A stretch of 64,000 nucleotides of DNA from Symbiodinium natans (Eukaryota > Sar > Dinophyceae > Suessiales > Symbiodiniaceae), in contig CAJNDS010000349.1 in NCBI GenBank assembly GCA_905221605.1, positions 27,501 through 91,500 of the forward strand, read 5' to 3'. Each line of letters opens with the position of its first letter. The stretch's first letter is position 1. Below the pieces are notes generated by a model. It was given only the letters and a program-made list of their open reading frames with translations, did not search any database and was not told the DNA's origin. The position numbers and the translations under genes are program-made. Below, piece after piece: positions 20,825 through 32,154 of this stretch.

Positions 20825-21371
20825 ACTTTAAACCAAAATCTGACACAAAATCATTCGCAGGAATATATAACTGCAAACCGACGACTGAACTCGCAACGTC
20901 ACATCAAGCAAAGCACACATTATATTCAGTTCAATCAAGTGCATTTGTGCAAGAAAGGTCATTTCTGCTCCATGGGGCATTGGCACGCAAGTCACTACAC
21001 TCACGTGCAGAACCTGACATCATGGCGGTGGCAAAAGAGGAAGAAAAGAGATTGGAAATCGTTTACAAGGCACAAGAAAGAAGTCACTCCTGACTGAGAA
21101 TCCCCAGCAAAACTCAGGAGGACTTATTGCTATTCATCAGCCAGCGCAGGATAGCTGGAAGGGCAGCTCACTATGGGAGTGAGACAGTGCTCACGGTACG
21201 CGTACAGGTGTCAGTGTGCCCACACAAGCGGATGCGTTTGGCCAGCGGCAAACTGGCGAAAAGCCTCTGAGCTGCACCGGGCAAGGCACTGCAAAATCCT
21301 CAAGCAAGCTTCGTGATTGCAATCACGCAAGTGAACAATGCGAAGCCCAGGTGCGGGGCCCGAGCTTGGGG
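20825..21371. other. Spacer between recombinase and coiled-coil gene of YR element 1
   Basis: About 550 bp without a credible coding frame. It begins just upstream of the recombinase ATG and probably holds its leader and promoter. No motif was identified. Confidence 0.4.
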
Positions 21372-21788
21372 TCATAAAAGCTGGGGACCGAAGGTAGACA
21401 GGTCGGACGTCGGCTGACGCGGGCCAAACAAACGCCACAAGTGGCCTAAACGCCGCTGGATGTCGTCCACAACGCGATGAACAAGAGTCCAGGGTGAGGT
21501 TCCAGACCACTCAGCGGGTGGCACACCCACAGCACGCAGGAAGCCGGCTCGCTCAGCAGACAAGAGTCCAACCTGCGACGACAGGTTCTGAACCTGAGAC
21601 TGCAAATCCTCGATGTCAGAAGCTTGTGCTTGCACTTGCAATTGCAGCTTAAGAAGGGACTGGGAAATACGACCGATAGAAGTGGCGTGATCCCAAGTCA
21701 AACGCAGGTGAGCTCTCTCGGCGTCCGCTTCAGTGGAGTCCTCAGGGACCAGTGTTCCCATCTGCAGCCCCCACGGGGCTGCGTACAT
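21372..21788 (-). CDS. Small coiled-coil protein of YR element 1
   Basis: About 138 codons from an ATG at 21,788 (MYAAPWGLQMG). Residues 30-75 are heptad-like (QSLLKLQLQVQAQASDIEDL, then QSQVQNLSSQVGLLSAER), predicting a coiled coil, followed by an amphipathic C-terminus (RVVDDIQRRLGHLWRLFG). Element 2 has a similar coiled-coil frame at the same position (62,097-62,348). It may be a gag-like assembly protein; there is no sequence proof. The open frame extends upstream into the flanking LTR-element DNA, so the start is uncertain. Confidence 0.45.
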   Translation of the reverse strand: MYAAPWGLQMGTLVPEDSTEADAERAHLRLTWDHATSIGRISQSLLKLQLQVQAQASDIEDLQSQVQNLSSQVGLLSAERAGFLRAVGVPPAEWSGTSPWTLVHRVVDDIQRRLGHLWRLFGPRQPTSDLSTFGPQLL

Positions 21789-22039
21789 GCGGTGCCCTAA
21801 CGGCGCAGGTTGAGGAGCCTGGTTGAAGCAGAACCTGTTTGAACACCAACACTTCACAAAGAAAATTTGTGGGAACCCTGGCGGCAAGAGGAGTGGGGCG
21901 CCTTGTTTGGAACGCTCGCGGAGCCACGCTGGCCCTTGGGCTTTCGTGCGGGCTGACATGTGCCAGTTCGCGCGCGCCAGTGGCTGCGGCAACCTCGTCG
22001 AGAGTGGGGCCCTGTGGCTCGCCGATTTCAGCTTAGAAT

Positions 22040-22875
22040 CGGTAGATTTGAGGTGTAGCAGGCCGGATGCGTTATGCACAGTGCAGCACAAGCACGTTGG
22101 GCGCGCGCAAGCCGACTACAACCTCATCGGGGCGGCTTTCTGCGCAGCTCCAGGACCTTGGTCTGAGGGGCGCCGAAGCACCGCTGCAGTTGAAAGCTTT
22201 CCAGCCACTGCGGGTGCAGACAGCGCCGCGGCTGCGCCACCGCCCTCTCCAGTCGTTCCCCTCCCGGACATGCGCTCGAGGCATGCGGAGCTGCACAAGG
22301 AGGTGGATAAGTACGCCGCTGAGAAGGAAGCGTTTTGGCGGACCAAGACGGACGCCAAGGACTGGGATTCCGTCCGGACTGACCTTGAGGTCTGTGCTCT
22401 TGCGGGCGAGAAGGTCGCGGAGGATCCTAGGCGCACCGAGGCCTATAGAGACCTCGTATGGTCAGGTTTGAAGATCGAGCCCGGACCAACCAGACCAGGG
22501 CTGGCCGATGCTGACATTGCAGCTGTTAGGGAGGTCATACGGCGAAAGGCCGCTGGGTTCTGTCAGGAAGTTCGCCCATGACTGCATCCCCACCGGGCCG
22601 CCGGTCTTGTCCCAACCTCACAGTCTGAGGGGCGAGTCCGCGCAATGGGTCGACGACAAGCTTGAAGAAGAATGCAAGCGGGGTCAGTTGATCCGCGGCA
22701 GCTCGGCTTGGGGATCTGCGCCGTTTCCGACCAAGGAAATACCCAGCTACAAGCGGCATAGGAAGCGACGCTTGGTGGTTGACTACCGCCGTGTGAATGC
22801 CCGAATTAAGCGCTCCACGTACTATTGCCGGCGGGGCAGCGATGTGCTCGCCGCCGCAGTGGGTTCGGTTTGGTA
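22040..22875 (+). pseudogene. RT fingers half of gypsy-type pol, 5' part
   Basis: Open frame through RSRHAELHKEVDKYAAEKEA to RRKAAGF near 22,560, then a frameshift into a second frame with FAHDCIPTGPPV, WVDDKLEEECKRGQLIRGSS, RRLVVDYRRVNARI and VGSVWY. These are the connector and fingers of a Ty3/gypsy RT. The sequence stops at 22,875 at the array insertion and resumes in phase at 31,170 with TFVDAVSGFNQI. It complements the RT part missing from pol at 9.3 kb but lies downstream of integrase. Confidence 0.75.
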
Positions 22876-25062
22876 CTGTGGGGGGCTGGAGGGGTGTAGT
22901 TAATTTTGCGGGCCAAATGGACCCCCTAAACTAGGACCCCCAGGCCCCCTTTCCTGGCACGACCTCGATGCTCAGATTCGGTTGCTGAAAAGCAAAAAGA
23001 GGTGCGTTCCAGTGGCTTTCAAACATCTTTGAAGATGATGAAAAAAGCAGCTTGAAACAATGGCCAAGGAATCCGGCAAATCTTCCAACACTCCATCGTT
23101 TAGAAGTGCTTTGAACAATGGTCAGGAAGCGCGTCTTCTCCGTGAAAAGCTCCTCTTGACCTCCCAAGTCCGCGATTTGAAATTGCTTGAAACAAGCGTT
23201 TTTGAAAGCCTCTGACAGTGCCGTTTGGACAGAAATCAACTGCAGGACGAGACGAGTTCAACTGTACTGCTGAGACGTCCATGTTGCGCGCGACGCCCAA
23301 ACCGAACCTTTTTGAAAAGGCAAAGTGTCTTTCCACAATGTGAATAAGTGCGAGCGAAGCGAGCGAAACACCGGAGTGCATCTGACATGTGTTTTGTTGT
23401 CAGAGCTTGTTTTTGATGGTTTTACATTTTGATCGTCTTACTTTTGTTGATTGTCAGGTGTTGTCTGTACTGTTTTTTTTTCGGATCACTTTTTTTGATG
23501 AATAATTTCAAGGTTCCTTTTTTCAGACCAACGATTGCAACTTCTGGCAAGCTCAAAAAGCATCTGCATTTCTTGGGATCTCTCTGCAAGCGAGACACTC
23601 CATGGTTCAAAGTCCATTCATAAGACACCTGGTTTTGGGTTTTCTGCCTAAGTAGTGTTGAGACACCTTTGGGCTCGATCTGGACTTAAAATGGTGCAAA
23701 ACACCCGGTGTTAAGACGCCCCTTGGTTCAAAAGTCAGGTTATTAAAGTGGTCCTTAAGACTCTTTTGGTTCAAAATTTCTTTTAGAGTCCCTGAGTCTC
23801 CAGAATCGCTGGATCGGTCCTGTTGGTTCTGTGTCTTTTTCGGGGTCTTGGTGCTGATTTTTCTTCTTGCTCTGAGTCTTGCCGTGTCCTATTCAGCTGC
23901 TGATCACACACGACTCCTGCCAAAACGTCGAAAAACCACAACACACACCCATTCACAATGAACAAGGCAAACACAGTGAAGAGGCTGCCTCGGATCTTTC
24001 TCTCTTCAGTCTTCTGGTCAATCTTGGTTGCTCCCTCTTTCTTGGTCTTCCAAGTGTCCGATCTTGGGTCCTGGAGTTCTTGGGTCTGTTGATTGTTGGT
24101 TGTTTTTTCGTGTTTTGTTTTTAATCTCCTGTTTGTTCTCTCTCTGCGTTTGTTGTCTGTTTCATGTTTGTGTCCATGTTCCTTAGATGTTGCTGGTCGG
24201 ATCTGTTCCAAACAGATTCGAAGTTGTTGTGCTTTGGATTCAGTCCTTTGATCTCAGTCTGTCCTTTTCCCTTGTTGTGAGTTGTGGTGGTCCCTCAGCT
24301 TCTGGTCGATTGGGTCCCCTGGTTTGTTTCTTGTCATTTGAGTTGAATCGGTCTTGATCCTCAGTCGGTCTTGGGTCCATTGAATGGTTTTTGGCATTTT
24401 GGCCTTCCTTTAGTTCAACTCGATTGGTGATTTGGCATGTTTCTTTGTGAGTCCGTCGGTCCTTGCGGTCGTCGGTTGTCCTGTATCGTGTGTCTCTGTG
24501 TCGTGTGTGTTGGTTCTCTCAATGCAGTCTCCAAAAGTACGAAATGGAGCAAGTTTGGGGACCAGAATTGGGGGTGCCTGCAACCATGAATTTCTGGCAA
24601 CGCACGTCTGGCCCCCCAAAGTGGGTTTTTAACTTGAGATCTGCAAAAATTTTTTGCCGGACCAGCTTTGCAATTCTTGTTCTTCTGTCCTGCAAATGTG
24701 TGTCTCTGTGTGTGTGTGCTTTTGTGATGGAATTTGCAGCTGTGGTTGCAGGAGCAGTTTTGAACCCATTTTTGGGGTCCCAATTTTGGGCCCATTTTGG
24801 GGTCATAATTTGGGACCCAAGCATGTAAAACAATGAAGACCTCCTCTCTTTCTGCCAACAAGTAGGTCCAATTTTGGAAGCTTTTTGGGGCCCTGTTTTC
24901 GGGCCCCCCAATTTAGGGAATTGCTGCTCCATTTTTGTCCACAGACAGCACGCCTGCAACGACAGCTGTCGTGTTGAGCTGAAGTAGAATCTCTTGTGGA
25001 GGTGGTCTGTGTGTTCGCAGCCTGTGAATTGTTGTCCTTGTTGCTGCTGGTTGCGGCTGCAA
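22876..25062. repeat. Array unit 1
   Basis: 2,187 bp. Consists of a 1,746-bp body ending CTGGCCCCCCAAAG at 24,621 plus a 441-bp spacer (starting TGGGTTTTTAACTTGAG) before the next body. Carries the CTCCCAAGTCCGCG variant, shared with unit 4. Confidence 0.9.
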
Positions 25063-27235
25063 CTGTGGGGGGCTGGAGGGGTGTAGTTAATTTTGCGGGC
25101 CAAATGGACCCCCTAAACTAGGACCCCCAGGCCCCCTTTCCTGGCACGACCTCGATGCTCAGATTCGGTTGCTGAAAAGCAAAAAGAGGTGCGTTCCAGT
25201 GGCTTTCAAACATCTTTGAAGATGATGAAAAAAGCAGCTTGAAACAATGGCCAAGGAATCCGGCAAATCTTCCAACACTCCATCGTTTAGAAGTGCTTTG
25301 AACAATGGTCAGGAAGCGCGTCTTCTCCGTGAAAAGCTCCTCTTGACCTCCGTCCGCGATTTGAAATTGCTTGAAACAAGCGTTTTTGAAAGCCTCTGAC
25401 AGTGCCGTTTGGACAGAAATCAACTGCAGGACGAGACGAGTTCAACTGTACTGCTGAGACGTCCATGTTGCGCGCGACGCCCAAACCGAACCGTTTTGAA
25501 AAGGCAAAGTGTCTTTCCACAATGTGAATAAGTGCGAGCGAAGCGAGTAAAACACCGGAGTGCATCTGACATGTGTTTTGTTGTCAGAGCTTTTTTTTGA
25601 TGGTTTACATTTTGATCGTCTTACTTTTGTTGATTGTCAGGTGTTGTCTGTACTGTTTTTTTTTTTTCGGATCACTTTTTTTGATGAATAATTTCAAGGT
25701 TCCTTTTTTCAGACCAACGATTGCAACTTTCTGGCAAGCTCAAAAAGCATCTGCATTTGCTTGGGATCTCTCTGCAAGCGAGACACTCCATGGTTCAAAG
25801 TCCATTCATAAGACACCTGGTTTTGGGTTTTCTGCCTAAGTAGTGTTGAGACACCTTCGGGCTCGATCTGGACTTAAAATGGTGCAAAACACCCGGTGTT
25901 AAGACGCCCTTGGTTCAAAAAAGTCAGGTTATTAAAGTGGTCCTTAAGACTCTTTTGGTTCAAAATTTCTTTTAGAGTCCCTGAGTCTCCAGAATCGCTG
26001 GATCGGTCCTGTTGGTTCTGTGTCTTTTTCGGGGTCTTGGTGCTGATTTTTCTTCTTGCTCTGAGTCTTGCCGTGTCCTATTCAGCTGCTGATCACACAC
26101 GACTCCTGCCAAAACGTCGAAAAACCACAACACTACACCCATTCACAATGAACAAGGCAAACACAGTGAAGAGGCTGCCTCGGATCTTTCTCTCTTCAGT
26201 CTTCTGGTCAATCTTGGTTGCTCTTTCTTGGTCTTCCAAGGTCCTGGAGTTCTTGGGTCTGTTGATTGTTGGTTGTTTTTTCGTGTTTTGTTTTTAATCT
26301 CCTGTTTGTCTCTCTCTGCGTTTGTTGTCTGTTTCATGTTTGTGTCCATGTTCCTTAGATGTTGCTGGTCGGATCTGTTCCAAACAGATTCGAAGTTGTT
26401 GTGCTTTGGATTCAGTCCTTTGAGCTCAGTCTGTCCTTTTCCCTTGTTGTGAGTTGTGGTGGTCCCTCAGCTTCTGGTCGATTGGGTCCCCTGGTTTGTT
26501 TCTTGTCATTTGAGTTGAATCGGTCTTGATCCTCAGTCGGTCTTGGGTCCATGAATGGTTTTTGGCATTTTGGCCTTCCTTTAGTTCAACTCGATTGGTG
26601 ATTTGGCATGTTTCTTTGTGAGTCCGTCGGTCCTTGCGGTCGTCGGTTGTCCTGTATCGTGTGTCTCTGTGTCGTGTGTGTTGGTTCTCTCAATGCAGTC
26701 TCCAAAAGTACGAAATGGAGCAAGTTTGGGGACCAGAATTGGGGGTGCCTGCAACCATGAATTTCTGGCAACGCACGTCTGGCCCCCCAAAGTGGGTTTT
26801 TAACTTGAGATCTGCAAAAATTTTTTGCCGGACCAGCTTTGCAATTCTTGTTCTTCTGTCCTGCAAATGTGTGTCTCTGTGTGTGTGTGTGCTTTTGTGA
26901 TGGAATTTGCAGCTGTGGTTGCAGGAGCAGTTTTGAACCCATTTTTGGGGTCCCAATTTTGGGCCCATTTTGGGGTCATAATTTGGGACCCAAGCATGTA
27001 CAACAATGAAGACCTCCTCTCTTTCTGCCAACAAGTAGGTCCAATTTTGGAAGCTTTTTGGGGCCCTGTTTTCGGGCCCCCCAATTTAGGGAATTGCTGC
27101 TCCATTTTTGTCCACAGACAGCACGCCTGCAACGACAGCTGTCGTGTTGAGCTGAAGTAGAATCTCTTGTGGAGGTGGTCTGTGTGTTCGCAGCCTGTGA
27201 ATTGTTGTCCTTGTTGCTGCTGGTTGCGGCTGCAA
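25063..27235. repeat. Array unit 2
   Basis: 2,173 bp. Very similar to unit 3 in its 5' half (CTCCGTCCGCG, GCGAGTAAAAC) but shares AAAAGTACG with unit 1 in its 3' half. It lacks the AAGTGTCCGATCTTGGGT block. Confidence 0.9.
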
Positions 27236-29421
27236 CTGTGGGGGGCTGGAGGGGTGTAGTTAATTTTGCGGGCCAAATGGACCCCCTAAACTAGGACCCC
27301 CAGGCCCCCTTTCCTGGCACGACCTCGATGCTCAGATTCGGTTGCTGAAAAGCAAAAAGAGGTGCGTTCCAGTGGCTTTCAAACATCTTTGAAGATGATG
27401 AAAAAAGCAGCTTGAAACAATGGCCAAGGAATCCGGCAAATCTTCCAACACTCCATCGTTTAGAAGTGCTTTGAACAATGGTCAGGAAGCGCGTCTTCTC
27501 CGTGAAAAGCTCCTCTTGACCTCCGTCCGCGATTTGAAATTGCTTGAAACAAGCGTTTTTGAAAGCCTCTGACAGTGCCGTTTGGACAGAAATCAACTGC
27601 AGGACGAGACGAGTTCAACTGTACTGCTGAGACGTCCATGTTGCGCGCGACGCCCAAACCGAACCGTTTTGAAAAGGCAAAGTGTCTTTCCACAATGTGA
27701 ATAAGTGCGAGCGAAGCGAGTAAAACACCGGAGTGCATCTGACATGTGTTTTGTTGTCAGAGCTTTTTTTTGATGGTTTACATTTTGATCGTCTTACTTT
27801 TGTTGATTGTCAGGTGTTGTCTGTACTGTTTTTTTTTTTTCGGATCACTTTTTTTGATGAATAATTTCAAGGTTCCTTTTTTCAGACCAACGATTGCAAC
27901 TTTCTGGCAAGCTCAAAAAGCATCTGCATTTGCTTGGGATCTCTCTGCAAGCGAGACACTCCATGGTTCAAAGTCCATTCATAAGACACCTGGTTTTGGG
28001 TTTTCTGCCTAAGTAGTGTTGAGACACCTTCGGGCTCGATCTGGACTTAAAATGGTGCAAAACACCCGGTGTTAAGACGCCCTTGGTTCAAAAAAGTCAG
28101 GTTATTAAAGTGGTCCTTAAGACTCTTTTGGTTCAAAATTTCTTTTAGAGTCCCTGAGTCTCCAGAATCGCTGGATCGGTCCTGTTGGTTCTGTGTCTTT
28201 TTCGGGGTCTTGGTGCTGATTTTTCTTCTTGCTCTGAGTCTTGCCGTGTCCTATTCAGCTGCTGATCACACACGACTCCTGCCAAAACGTCGAAAAACCA
28301 CAACACTACACCCATTCACAATGAACAAGGCAAACACAGTGAAGAGGCTGCCTCGGATCTTTCTCTCTTCAGTCTTCTGGTCAATCTTGGTTGCTCTTTC
28401 TTGGTCTTCCAAGTGTCCGATCTTGGGTCCTGGAGTTCTTGGGTCTGTTGATTGTTGGTTGTTTTTTCATGTTTTGTTTTTAATCTCCTGTTTGTCTCTC
28501 TCTGCGTTGTTGTCTGTTTCATGTTTGTGTCCATGTTCCTTAGATGTTGCTGGTCGGATCTGTTCCAAACAGATTCGAAGTTGTTGTGCTTTGGATTCAG
28601 TCCTTTGAGCTCAGTCTGTCCTTTTCCCTTGTTGTGAGTTGTGGTGGTCCCTCAGCTTCTGGTCGATTGGGTCCCCTGGTTTGTTTCTTGTCATTTGAGT
28701 TGAATCGGTCTTGATCCTCAGTCGGTCTTGGGTCCATTGAATGGTTTTTGGCATTTTGGCCTTCCTTTAGTTCAACTCGATTGGTGATTTGGCATGTTTC
28801 TTTGTGAGTCCGTCGGTCCTTGCGGTCGTCGGTTGTCCTGTATCGTGTGTCTCTGTGTCGTGTGTGTTGGTTCTCCCAATGCAGTCTCCAAAAGTCCGAA
28901 ATGGAGCAAGTTTGGGGACCAGAATTGGGGGTGCCTGCAACCATGAATTTCTGGCAACGCACGTCTGGCCCCCCAAAGTGGGTTTTTAACTTGAGATCTG
29001 CAAAAATTTTTTGCCGAACCAGCTTTGCAATTCTTGTTCTTCTGTCCTGCAAATGTGTGTCTCTGTGTGTGTGTGTGCTTTTGTGATGGAATTTGCAGCT
29101 GTGGTTGCAGGAGCAGTTTTGAACCCATTTTTGGGGTCCCAATTTTGGGCCCATTTTGGGGTCATAATTTGGGACCCAAGCATGTAAAACAATGAAGACC
29201 TCCTCTCTTTCTGCCAACAAGTAGGTCCAATTTTGGAAGCTTTTTGGGGCCCTGTTTTCGGGCCCCCCAATTTAGGGAATTGCTGCTCCATTTTTGTCCA
29301 CAGACAGCACGCCTGCAACGACAGCTGTCGTGTTGAGCTGAAGTAGAATCTCTTGTGGAGGTGGTCTGTGTGTTCGCAGCCTGTGAATTGTTGTCCTTGT
29401 TGCTGCTGGTTGCGGCTGCAA
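27236..29421. repeat. Array unit 3
   Basis: 2,186 bp. The 5' half matches unit 2; the 3' half matches unit 4 (CTCCCAATGCAG, AAAAGTCCG). Confidence 0.9.
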
Positions 29422-31169
29422 CTGTGGGGGGCTGGAGGGGTGTAGTTAATTTTGCGGGCCAAATGGACCCCCTAAACTAGGACCCCCAGGCCCCCTTTCC
29501 TGGCACGACCTCGATGCTCAGATTCGGTTGCTGAAAAGCAAAAAGAGGTGCGTTCCAGTGGCTTTCAAACATCTTTGAAGATGATGAAAAAAGCAGCTTG
29601 AAACAATGGCCAAGGAATCCGGCAAATCTTCCAACACTCCATCGTTTAGAAGTGCTTTGAACAATGGTCAGGAAGCGCGTCTTCTCCGTGAAAAGCTCCT
29701 CTTGACCTCCCAAGTCCGCGATTTGAAATTGCTTGAAACAAGCGTTTTTGAAAGCCTCTGACAGTGCCGTTTGGACAGAAATCAACTGCAGGACGAGACG
29801 AGTTCAACTGTACTGCTGAGACGTCCATGTTGCGCGCGACGCCCAAACCGAACCGTTTTGAAAAGGCAAAGTGTCTTTCCACAATGTGAATAAGTGCGAG
29901 CGAAGCGAGCGAAACACCGGAGTGCATCTGACAGTGTTTTGTTTTCAGAGCTTGTTTTTGATGGTTTTACATTTTGATCGTCTTACTTTTGCTGATTGTC
30001 AGGTGTTGTCTGTACTGTTTTTTTTTTCGGATCACTTTTTTTGATGAATAATTTCAAGGTTCCTTTTTTCAGACCAACGATTGCAACTTCTGGCAAGCTC
30101 AAAAAGCATCTGCATTTCTTGGGATCTCTCTGCAAGCGAGACACTCCATGGTTCAAAGTCCATTCATAAGACACCTGGTTTTGGGTTTTCTGCCTAAGTA
30201 GTGTTGAGACACCTTTGGGCTCGATCTGGACTTAAAATGGTGCAAAACACCCGGTGTTAAGACGCCCCTTGGTTCAAAAAAGTCAGGTTATTAAAGTGGT
30301 CCTTAAGACTCTTTTGGTTCAAAATTTCTTTTAGAGTCCCTGAGTCTCCAGAATCGCTGGATCGGTCCTGTTGGTCCTGTGTCTTTTTCGGGGTCTTGGT
30401 GCTGATTTTTCTTCTTGCTCTGAGTCTTGCCGTGTCCTATTCAGCTGCTGATCACACACGACTCCTGCCAAAACGTCGAAAAACCACAACACACACCCAT
30501 TCACAATGAACAAGGCAAACACAGTGAAGAGGCTGCCTCGGATCTTTCTCTCTTCAGTCTTCTGGTCAATCTTGGTTGCTCCCTCTTTCTTGGTCTTCCA
30601 AGTGTCCGATCTTGGGTCCTGGAGTTCTTGGGTCTGTTGATTGTTGGTTGTTTTTTCGTGTTTTGTTTTTAATCTCCTGTTTGTTCTCTCTCTGCGTTTG
30701 TTGTCTGTTTCATGTTTGTGTCCATGTTCCTTAGATGTTGCTGGTCGGATCTGTTCCAAACAGATTCGAAGTTGTTGTGCTTTGGATTCAGTCCTTTGAG
30801 CTCAGTCTGTCCTTTTCCCTTGTTGTGAGTTGTGGTGGTCCCTCAGCTTCTGGTCGATTGGGTCCCCTGGTTTGTTTCTTGTCATTTGAGTTGAATCGGT
30901 CTTGATCCTCAGTCGGTCTTGGGTCCATTGAATGGTTTTTGGCATTTTGGCCTTCCTTTAGTTCAACTCGATTGGTGATTTGGCATGTTTCTTTGTGAGT
31001 CCGTCGGTCCTTGCGGTCGTCGGTTGTCCTGTATCGTGTGTCTCTGTGTCGTGTGTGTTGGTTCTCCCAATGCAGTCTCCAAAAGTCCGAAATGGAGCAA
31101 GTTTGGGGACCAGAATTGGGGGTGCCTGCAACCATGAATTTCTGGCAACGCACGTCTGGCCCCCCAAAG
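29422..31169. repeat. Array unit 4, body only
   Basis: 1,748 bp, ending at CTGGCCCCCCAAAG exactly where RT coding resumes. It lacks the 440-bp spacer of units 1-3. The 5' half matches unit 1, the 3' half unit 3. Confidence 0.9.
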
Positions 31170-31620
31170 TATACCTTCGTGGATGCGGTTAGTGGGTTTA
31201 ACCAGATTAGGAACACCAAGCGTGCTCGCGAGGTGTTGGCCATTGTGGCAAGATCAGGGAAATATCTCTCTGTCGGCCTCACCTTTGGCCCGATTAACGG
31301 CCCAGATGATTTCAACTTTGTGGTTGATAGGGCCTATGCCCCCGGCAGAGGTAGGCGCCTCAAGTATACTAAGGAGTGGATAGTCTACGTGGATGATCTT
31401 ACTGTCAGGACGGGTAGGGTCATTGATGGGCAGTTTTTCACTGATGCCCAAGCCGAGGGGGCGGTGCGCGAAGCGTGCGCCAAGGGGGCAGTCGCGGCTC
31501 CGCAGAGCGCGTCGTCTGCTCTTGAAGCCTTAGGCGTTCGCGGTGCGCACAACACCAAGCGCGCGAACCATGACGCGGCGCGCTCAGACCAGAATCACCC
31601 CACGCGCGTTCTGATGCTCA
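31170..31620 (+). pseudogene. RT palm half with YVDD, 3' part
   Basis: Resumes the RT domain split at 22,875: TFVDAVSGFNQI (motif A, first catalytic Asp), YLSVGLTFGPINGPDDF, then EWIVYVDDLTVRTGR (YVDD at about 31,388). It runs on through GQFFTDAQAEGAVREA and loses similarity after about 31,560 in Ala/Ser-rich sequence. There is no thumb, RNase H or integrase here; those domains are in pol at 9.5-13 kb. Confidence 0.8.
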
Positions 31621-32154
31621 GGATGTTGGGGCTGTTTCGGGTGTGTTCAGTGCGGGTGTGTTTGGGGCGGGCCGTTTCCCAGGTCGCCGGTCTGCGGGCA
31701 GAAGGATTTTTCGTCGTTCGTCGCGTGCAGCTTCGTTCGTCTGTCTCGCAGCCAGTGTTTTGCAAGCAGGCCTAGAGGTTCGGTCCAAGGTCGAAGCAGA
31801 AGCCTTAGAAGCCTTAGAGCCCAGACCTTAAGGAAACTCCCCAAACCCCCGCCGCAGCGGTTCAAGTGTGTTGTAGAACCTAGGGTAGGTAGTCCCTCCC
31901 CGCGTTCGTGCCTGTGCACTGCGCCCCGCTGCGGGTCGCGACCAGACCGCGCGGGAGCGACCGATCGGTCGCCCGGACCTTCGTGGTCAACCACAAGGCC
32001 CCGCTGCGGGCCGTGCCCTGGCCGCGCGGGAGCGGCTGCCTACCACTACTGCACACCGGCCCCTTGCAGCGGGCCGTGTCCTGGCCGCTCAAGGGCGCGT
32101 CAGGTTTTCCTCGCCCATCGGAAGTCCAGCAAAGCCGCGGGCCTCAGTGCCGCG
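31621..32154 (+). promoter_or_regulatory. Spacer with three bulged hairpins before the Tpt1 ORF
   Basis: GC-rich spacer with no credible coding frame. It contains three copies of the recurrent bulged hairpin at 31,931-31,951, 32,006-32,026 and 32,069-32,089. The first carries a T-A pair where others have C-G in the stem. This density just upstream of the Tpt1-domain ORF suggests a cis-acting leader, by inference. Confidence 0.45.

Larger units (their letters stand above)
14138..21869 (-). mobile_element. DIRS/Ngaro-like YR retroelement 1, nested in pol
   Basis: Minus-strand element with the split-direct-repeat layout of Ngaro/PAT-type elements. Read on the plus strand: B2 (14,138-14,402), G-rich junction and A2 (14,403-14,704), B1 (14,705-14,969), coding interior, then the A1 end. 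Only 16 bases of A1 are recognisable (TCACAAAGAAAATTTG at 21,854-21,869, matching 14,419-14,434), so the A1 end is truncated. B1 and B2 look identical over 265 bp, implying youth. Encoded order in element sense: coiled-coil protein, tyrosine recombinase, methyltransferase-like, oxygenase-like, RT, RNase H. The insertion supplies the stop codon that ends pol at 14,143. Confidence 0.8.
22876..31169. mobile_element. 8.3-kb tandem array inserted in RT, TA target duplication
   Basis: Four units start at 22,876, 25,063, 27,236 and 29,422 (unit lengths 2,187, 2,173, 2,186, then 1,748 truncated). The outer ends are CTGTGGGGGGCTGG and, read inward from the right, CTTTGGGGGGCCAG, an imperfect 14-bp terminal inverted repeat with 11 matches. 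TA flanks both sides (22,874-22,875 and 31,170-31,171). Removing the array and one TA restores the RT frame as TGG TAT ACC TTC GTG GAT. This fits a TA-targeting, non-autonomous DNA transposon whose body was amplified in tandem. No ORF of convincing length is conserved; the roughly 100-codon minus-strand frames simply repeat with the unit. Confidence 0.85.

Noticed and set aside
22931-23381. Recurrent 90-100 codon minus-strand frames at the start of each array unit
   Set aside because: They recur only because the unit is repeated; an indel between units alters the frame without any sign of compensation, and no motif is present.
24600-29140. TGTGTG and TTTTGGGG-like phrases as a second telomeric repeat
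   Set aside because: Short simple-sequence runs inside each array unit with no regular telomere unit.
22876-31169. CRISPR-like array
   Set aside because: Units are about 2.2 kb with no short repeat-spacer periodicity; this is a eukaryotic tandem array.
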